Part shown: one piece after another, positions 5,023-8,457 of the stretch | How the letters are laid out: every line of letters begins with the position of its first letter | Position numbering within the stretch: position 1 is the stretch's first letter | Assembly (NCBI GenBank): GCA_947630775.1 | Contig: CANRIY010000066.1 | Span: 1 to 8,457, forward strand | Reading direction: 5' to 3' | Source: an uncultured Clostridia bacterium | GTDB lineage: Bacteria > Bacillota > Clostridia > Christensenellales > Borkfalkiaceae | DNA: 8,457 nt | Notes under the pieces: model-generated | Databases searched by the model: none | Seen by the model: the letters and a program-made list of their open reading frames with translations, nothing else | Told to the model about the DNA's origin: nothing | Made by a program: the position numbers and the translations under genes

Positions 5023-7389
5023 ATGAAAAAAACGATCCATCTTGTTACGGTATTTGCCGCAATGCTTCTTGCGGCGGCGATGTTGTTTTTAGCTCTTCCG
5101 ATCAATGCGATCGCGGCTTCCGTCAACAGCAGAAGAAAACTCGTCAACGTCGTCTTTGTGCTCGACGCGACGGGCTCCATGGGAGAAGAGATCAATAACG
5201 TCAAGATCAACCTCAGTGATTTTGCGACCTACCTTTCCGAATCCGGAGGGCTCGACGAACTTCGGTTCGGGCTCGTGGAGTACAGAGATATCGCCGAGGG
5301 CGATGCGACGGTCGTCTATAAGAATACGGCGGGATCCCCGTGGTTCACCGACGTGGAGGAATTGAAGAATAGGATCGGAAGTATTTCCGTCAGCGGCGGC
5401 GGTGACGGTCCCGAAACGGTATACGACGGGCTCGGCTACCTCGTCTGCGGCGCAGACCATGCGGACGCCCTTCTGTTCAATTCCGACGCATACAAATTTG
5501 CATTCGTCCTCACCGATGCGAGCGCCAAGGTAACCAATAACTTCGGCATCACCGGCATGAGCGACATGGTAAGCCGCCTCAAGGCCGCGGGGATCTATAC
5601 TTCCGTTGTCTGTCCGACCGATTATGAGGACGATTACCGCCCTCTCTACAATTATGCGCCCGACGGTGCGGTCGTAGGGGAGGACGGATCTCCCATGACG
5701 GGCATCTGGATGAACATCAACAACAGTGATTTCTCCGTCAATATGCAGGAATTTGCCGAGAATATCCTCAGCGTCGTCCGTCCCGAGATCGTGGAACTTT
5801 CGCTCAATCTCGGCGCAAGGCATAACTTTGCGGCATATGCGGACGTTTATCTCGATGATCCCGGATCTGCAAGATATGCCACGGACGATCCCGCCGTCAT
5901 CGAACTCAGCGACCTCATGCCCAGCATCGGTACCGCCGTCGGCGAAGGGAAATGCACCGTCACGATCACGGACGGCACCAAGTCCGTCGAAGTAGAGGTG
6001 ACGGTCACCGAGGATGAGATCGCCGTTCCCGTCAAGGAACTCAAGATCTCCGCGGAAGTCTATGTCGGCGTAGACCAGTCCATTCACGTCAAGGCGGTCG
6101 CCCTGCCTGAGGAAGCCTCCGAAAAGGGCCTCATTTGGTCGGTCGTCGACAATACTGTTGTCGAGATCGAAAGCTATGACGAAAATTATTGCTATCTGAA
6201 AGGGCTCCGCTCTGGAACGACAACCCTTTCCGCACTCACCAAGGACGGCGGCTATTCGGGTTCCACCCAGATCACCGTCACGATCGATCCCATCATCCCC
6301 GTCGATGGCGTGGAAGTTTCGATGTCCGAATGCACGATGGAAGTCGGCGATTCCAAGACGGCGACCGCCTCCGTGCTTCCCGCCGAGGCGACCAACAAGG
6401 GCGGCTATTGGTATTCTTCGGATTCCGACATTGTCAGGATCGTCACTTCCGACAAGGGAAGCTGTACCTTCGAGGCGGTCTCCTGCGGCGAGGCAAGGGT
6501 CTATTACGTTTCCGACGAGGGCGGTTACAGCGAGGCGATCGAGGTCACCGTTCCCCATAACGCAACGTGGGTAGAGACAAAGACGCCTTCCTGCGACAGC
6601 GACGGCGAACGTTCCCTCATCTGCGATTCCTGCCACGAGATCCTCGAGACGGAGCTCATCCCCACCACGATTTCCCATGAAATGAGCGGCTGGACGCCCG
6701 TAGAGAGCGATGACGGCATTCTGAGAGAAGTTACGAGGTCCTGCATCCACTGCGGCAAGTTCGAAGAGAGAAAGAGCGTCGGCGTGAGCCTTTCCACCGA
6801 AGAAGTCTCCGCAAGATACGGCGATACCGTTGAGCTCAGGATCGGGCTCAAAGCGGATTCCTTCCTTGCGGGCATGCAACTCACACTGGACTACGACGGC
6901 GAATATTTCGATGTGCAGGGCGTTTCGCTCACTTCCGCCGTCTCTTCGCCTCTGAAGGACGTGACGGTGGACCGCGATTCGCAGAAGATCAGCATCACCT
7001 TTGCGGGGACCGAAAATCTGACGGACGAACTTGTGCTCCTTACGCTCAAGCTCAAAGTCGTCAAGAATGTCGTTTACGAGCCCGTGAGGGCGATCAGGCC
7101 CGACGCGGAAGGATATCTCGCATGTTATGCTTCCTTGGGCGGCGATCAATATCCGCTCGAAGTTTCCTTCGGCAGGGGATTCGGCGTCGTCAAGCTGCTC
7201 GGACCCGATCCGAACGGAGACGGCTCGCTCGACATCCGCGACCTCTTTGTCATGATGGAAGCTCTGCGGGCTCCCGGGTACGATCCCCATGACGAAGCGC
7301 TCATCGCCGCCATGGATTGCAATTTCGACGGAAGGTTCGACATTGCGGACGTGATGGAACTTCAAAACATTGTCGCCTATATGGATTAA
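5023..7389 (+). CDS. Secreted VWA-Big2-cohesin-dockerin surface protein
   Basis: A 788-residue exported protein of unknown role, most likely in adhesion or surface assembly. In order: signal peptide 1-32 (MKK, a long hydrophobic core, AIAA before S33); a von Willebrand A domain about 40-252 with a MIDAS DATGS (D48, T50, S52), GGGDGPETVYDGL at 125-137 and LTDAS at 163-167 (D165); a degenerate Ig-like region about 258-330; Big2 domains about 336-421 and 425-510; a cysteine segment 513-582 with C524, CDSC 534-537 and CIHC 574-577; a cohesin-like domain about 585-724 (AGMQLTLDYDGEYFDVQGV at 616-634); and a C-terminal dockerin 727-787. The dockerin has two calcium loops, DPNGDGSLDIRD (729-740) and DCNFDGRFDIAD (765-776). 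No LPXTG signal or C-terminal membrane anchor is present, so retention would depend on its binding domains. It follows the lipoprotein gene by 15 bp with AAGGAGAGG (5006-5014) as ribosome site. The domain calls are from motifs; Big2, VWA and dockerin are firmer than cohesin. Confidence 0.9.
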   Translation: MKKTIHLVTVFAAMLLAAAMLFLALPINAIAASVNSRRKLVNVVFVLDATGSMGEEINNVKINLSDFATYLSESGGLDELRFGLVEYRDIAEGDATVVYKNTAGSPWFTDVEELKNRIGSISVSGGGDGPETVYDGLGYLVCGADHADALLFNSDAYKFAFVLTDASAKVTNNFGITGMSDMVSRLKAAGIYTSVVCPTDYEDDYRPLYNYAPDGAVVGEDGSPMTGIWMNINNSDFSVNMQEFAENILSVVRPEIVELSLNLGARHNFAAYADVYLDDPGSARYATDDPAVIELSDLMPSIGTAVGEGKCTVTITDGTKSVEVEVTVTEDEIAVPVKELKISAEVYVGVDQSIHVKAVALPEEASEKGLIWSVVDNTVVEIESYDENYCYLKGLRSGTTTLSALTKDGGYSGSTQITVTIDPIIPVDGVEVSMSECTMEVGDSKTATASVLPAEATNKGGYWYSSDSDIVRIVTSDKGSCTFEAVSCGEARVYYVSDEGGYSEAIEVTVPHNATWVETKTPSCDSDGERSLICDSCHEILETELIPTTISHEMSGWTPVESDDGILREVTRSCIHCGKFEERKSVGVSLSTEEVSARYGDTVELRIGLKADSFLAGMQLTLDYDGEYFDVQGVSLTSAVSSPLKDVTVDRDSQKISITFAGTENLTDELVLLTLKLKVVKNVVYEPVRAIRPDAEGYLACYASLGGDQYPLEVSFGRGFGVVKLLGPDPNGDGSLDIRDLFVMMEALRAPGYDPHDEALIAAMDCNFDGRFDIADVMELQNIVAYMD

Positions 7390-7395
7390 ACGGGT

Positions 7396-7424
7396 TCGCC
7401 GTTCCCCGCAGAGGGGAACGGCGA
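7396..7424 (+). terminator. Stable hairpin after the surface-protein operon, weak T tract
   Basis: TCGCCGTTCCCC (7396-7407) pairs perfectly with GGGGAACGGCGA (7413-7424) across a 5-nt loop, a 12-bp stem starting 7 bp after the stop codon. Only a broken TGTTTATG follows, not a T run, so as an intrinsic terminator it is imperfect. It may protect the 3' end of the mRNA, with true termination at the inverted repeat 7484-7521. Confidence 0.6.
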
Positions 7425-7473
7425 TGTTTATGCCGCGATTTTGGATTTTTTCGGGGAAATTCCTCTCAAAGAT

Positions 7474-7502
7474 TCGACAAATCAAAAAGGATATGGTATA
7501 AT
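7474..7502 (+). promoter_or_regulatory. Extended -10 promoter of proS
   Basis: TCGACA (7474-7479), a 17-nt spacer and a perfect TATAAT (7497-7502) preceded by TGG, which gives a TGn extended -10 element. The start would be near 7509, leaving a leader of about 33 nt. That is far too short for a T-box, the usual tRNA-sensing leader of synthetase genes in Gram-positives. The ribosome site AGGAG (7531-7535) lies 6 nt before the ATG at 7542. Confidence 0.75.
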
Positions 7503-7521
7503 ATGCCATATCCTATTTTTT
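7484..7521. terminator. Terminator-like inverted repeat enclosing the proS -10 box
   Basis: AGGATATGG (7488-7496) and CCATATCCT (7506-7514) are perfect 9-nt inverted arms. T-G, A-T and T-A pairs extend the stem to 12 with a 3-nt loop at 7500-7502. Five A residues (7484-7488) precede it and ATTTTTT (7515-7521) follows, the pattern of a terminator that can work in both directions. The proS -10 box (7497-7502) is in its centre. RNA started at proS would begin past most of the hairpin and would not be stopped, while read-through from the surface-protein operon would be. An operator for a dimeric repressor is the alternative reading. Confidence 0.6.
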
Positions 7522-7541
7522 GCAACCGACAGGAGCTATTT

Positions 7542-8457
7542 ATGGCGAAAAACGAACAATTCGTATCCCAAATCGCGGACATCGAACAGGACTTCCCCCA
7601 GTGGTATACCGACGTCGTCTTAAAGACGAAGCTCGTCGACTACGGTCCCGTCAAGGGGACGATGGTCATCCGTCCCTACGGCTATGCCGTGTGGGAAAAC
7701 ATCCAGCATGAACTGGATTCCCGCTTCAAGGCGGCGGGCGTCGAAAACGCCTATTTCCCCCTGCTCATTCCCATGAGCTTTATGACGAAGGAGGCCGAGC
7801 ACGTCGAAGGCTTCGCGCCCGAGGTCGCCGTCGTCACCCATGCGGGCGGCGAAAAATTGCAGGAACCGCTCGTCGTCCGTCCCACGTCGGAGACGATCAT
7901 CGGCCACATGATGGGCAAGTGGACGGAGAGCTGGAGAGATCTTCCGCTCCGCCTCAACCAGTGGTGCAACGTCATGCGCTGGGAAAAAACGACCCGCCCC
8001 TTCCTCAGGACGAGCGAATTTTTGTGGCAGGAGGGGCATTCCGTCTACGCTTCGGACGAAGAGGCGGAACGCGAGACGCTCAATATGCTTCATCTTTACG
8101 AGGATTTCGCAAAGGAAGTTCTCTGCATGCCCGTGCTCACGGGAAGAAAGACGGAGAAAGAGAAATTCGCGGGCGCCGTCGCCACGTACGGCATGGAAGC
8201 CATGATGCACGACGGCAAGAGCCTGCAGTCGGGAACGACCCACTACATGGGGCAGAATTTCGCAAAGGCGTTCAACGTGCAGTTTGCCGATAAAGACGGG
8301 ACGTTGAAATACGCCTATACGATGAGCTACGGCGTTTCCACGCGGCTCATCGGGGCGATCATCATGACCCACGGGGATCAGAGAGGGCTCGTCCTGCCGC
8401 CTCCCGTCGCGCCCGTACAGGTCGTCATCGTGCCCATTGCCCAAAAGAAGGAAGGGG
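7542..8457 (+). CDS. proS: Prolyl-tRNA synthetase, archaeal/eukaryal type, C-terminus missing at window edge
   Basis: This class II synthetase joins proline to tRNA-Pro in the cytoplasm. 305 residues are visible of roughly 475-480 expected; the gene runs off the right edge. Landmarks are the proline/ATP-site segment RPTSET (113-118), motif 2 from R146 (RWEKTTRPFLRTSEFLWQ, 146-163) and QEGH (163-166), then EKFAGA (207-212), EAMMHDGKSLQSGTTHYMGQ (219-238), and motif 3 in YGVSTRLIG (263-271) with R268. The anticodon-binding domain begins near APVQVVIVPI (290-299). Only about 95 residues separate motifs 2 and 3, so the large editing insert of typical bacterial ProRS is absent. This, with the motif style, places it in the archaeal/eukaryal-like short form, which is also common in Clostridia. 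The ATG follows AGGAG by 6 nt. It appears to be transcribed on its own from the promoter at 7474. Confidence 0.95.
   Translation, partial: MAKNEQFVSQIADIEQDFPQWYTDVVLKTKLVDYGPVKGTMVIRPYGYAVWENIQHELDSRFKAAGVENAYFPLLIPMSFMTKEAEHVEGFAPEVAVVTHAGGEKLQEPLVVRPTSETIIGHMMGKWTESWRDLPLRLNQWCNVMRWEKTTRPFLRTSEFLWQEGHSVYASDEEAERETLNMLHLYEDFAKEVLCMPVLTGRKTEKEKFAGAVATYGMEAMMHDGKSLQSGTTHYMGQNFAKAFNVQFADKDGTLKYAYTMSYGVSTRLIGAIIMTHGDQRGLVLPPPVAPVQVVIVPIAQKKEG

Noticed and set aside
5089..7509. An 806-codon open frame on the minus strand, opposite the VWA-dockerin gene
   Set aside because: It has no recognisable domain, is rich in R, G, D and H as expected for the complement of a GC-rich coding strand, and has no supporting promoter. 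The plus frame has a signal peptide and clear domains.
7503..7541. A T-box leader before the synthetase gene
   Set aside because: The leader from the predicted start is about 33 nt, far below the size of a T-box, and no T-box consensus or specifier stem is present.
7620..8444. A 274-codon open frame on the minus strand within proS
   Set aside because: The plus strand encodes a clear ProRS with class II motifs in register, so the reverse frame is a shadow.

Overview
The window looks like a chromosomal stretch from an anaerobic, Gram-positive Clostridia-type bacterium, probably a gut or rumen lineage with a fairly high G+C content. The reasons are indirect. There is an archaeal/eukaryal-type prolyl-tRNA synthetase without the editing insert, a DegV/FakB-type lipid-binding protein, strong AGGAG-type ribosome binding sites, and secreted proteins built from Listeria-Bacteroides repeat, Big2, CxxC-repeat, cohesin and dockerin modules. 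No phage, plasmid, transposase, CRISPR or RNA gene was seen, and I cannot name a genus.

Layout. (1) 1-2971, minus strand: a two-gene sugar-phosphate operon, a phosphohexomutase followed 29 bp later by transketolase, whose 3' end lies beyond the left edge. Its promoter is at 3009-3037. (2) 2972-3133: a divergent intergenic region with one sigma-A-like promoter in each direction. (3) 3134-4027, plus strand: a DegV-family fatty-acid-binding protein closed by a clear intrinsic terminator at 4043-4071. (4) 4072-4296: a GC-rich block of adjacent hairpins resembling a dispersed intergenic repeat, then an AT-rich promoter region with operator-like dyads. (5) 4297-7389, plus strand: a two-gene operon for surface proteins. 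The first gene encodes a lipoprotein with an internalin-B-type repeat and a probable cohesin-like domain. The second encodes a 788-residue exported protein with the order signal peptide, VWA, Ig-like region, two Big2 domains, paired CxxC segment, cohesin and dockerin. (6) 7390-7541: a stable hairpin, then a promoter whose -10 box sits inside a long inverted repeat. (7) 7542 to the right edge: prolyl-tRNA synthetase, with its C-terminal part missing.

How the genes fit together. The flanking genes are housekeeping: pentose and hexose phosphates, lipid handling and translation. The central operon is the accessory part. One product should be anchored in the membrane by a lipid and carries a possible cohesin. 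The other is secreted and carries both a cohesin and a dockerin. This makes a small lipid-anchored, calcium-dependent surface assembly plausible: the secreted protein could dock on the lipoprotein and on copies of itself. That is inference from domain content and operon structure, not something the sequence proves. It is the most interesting point in the window.
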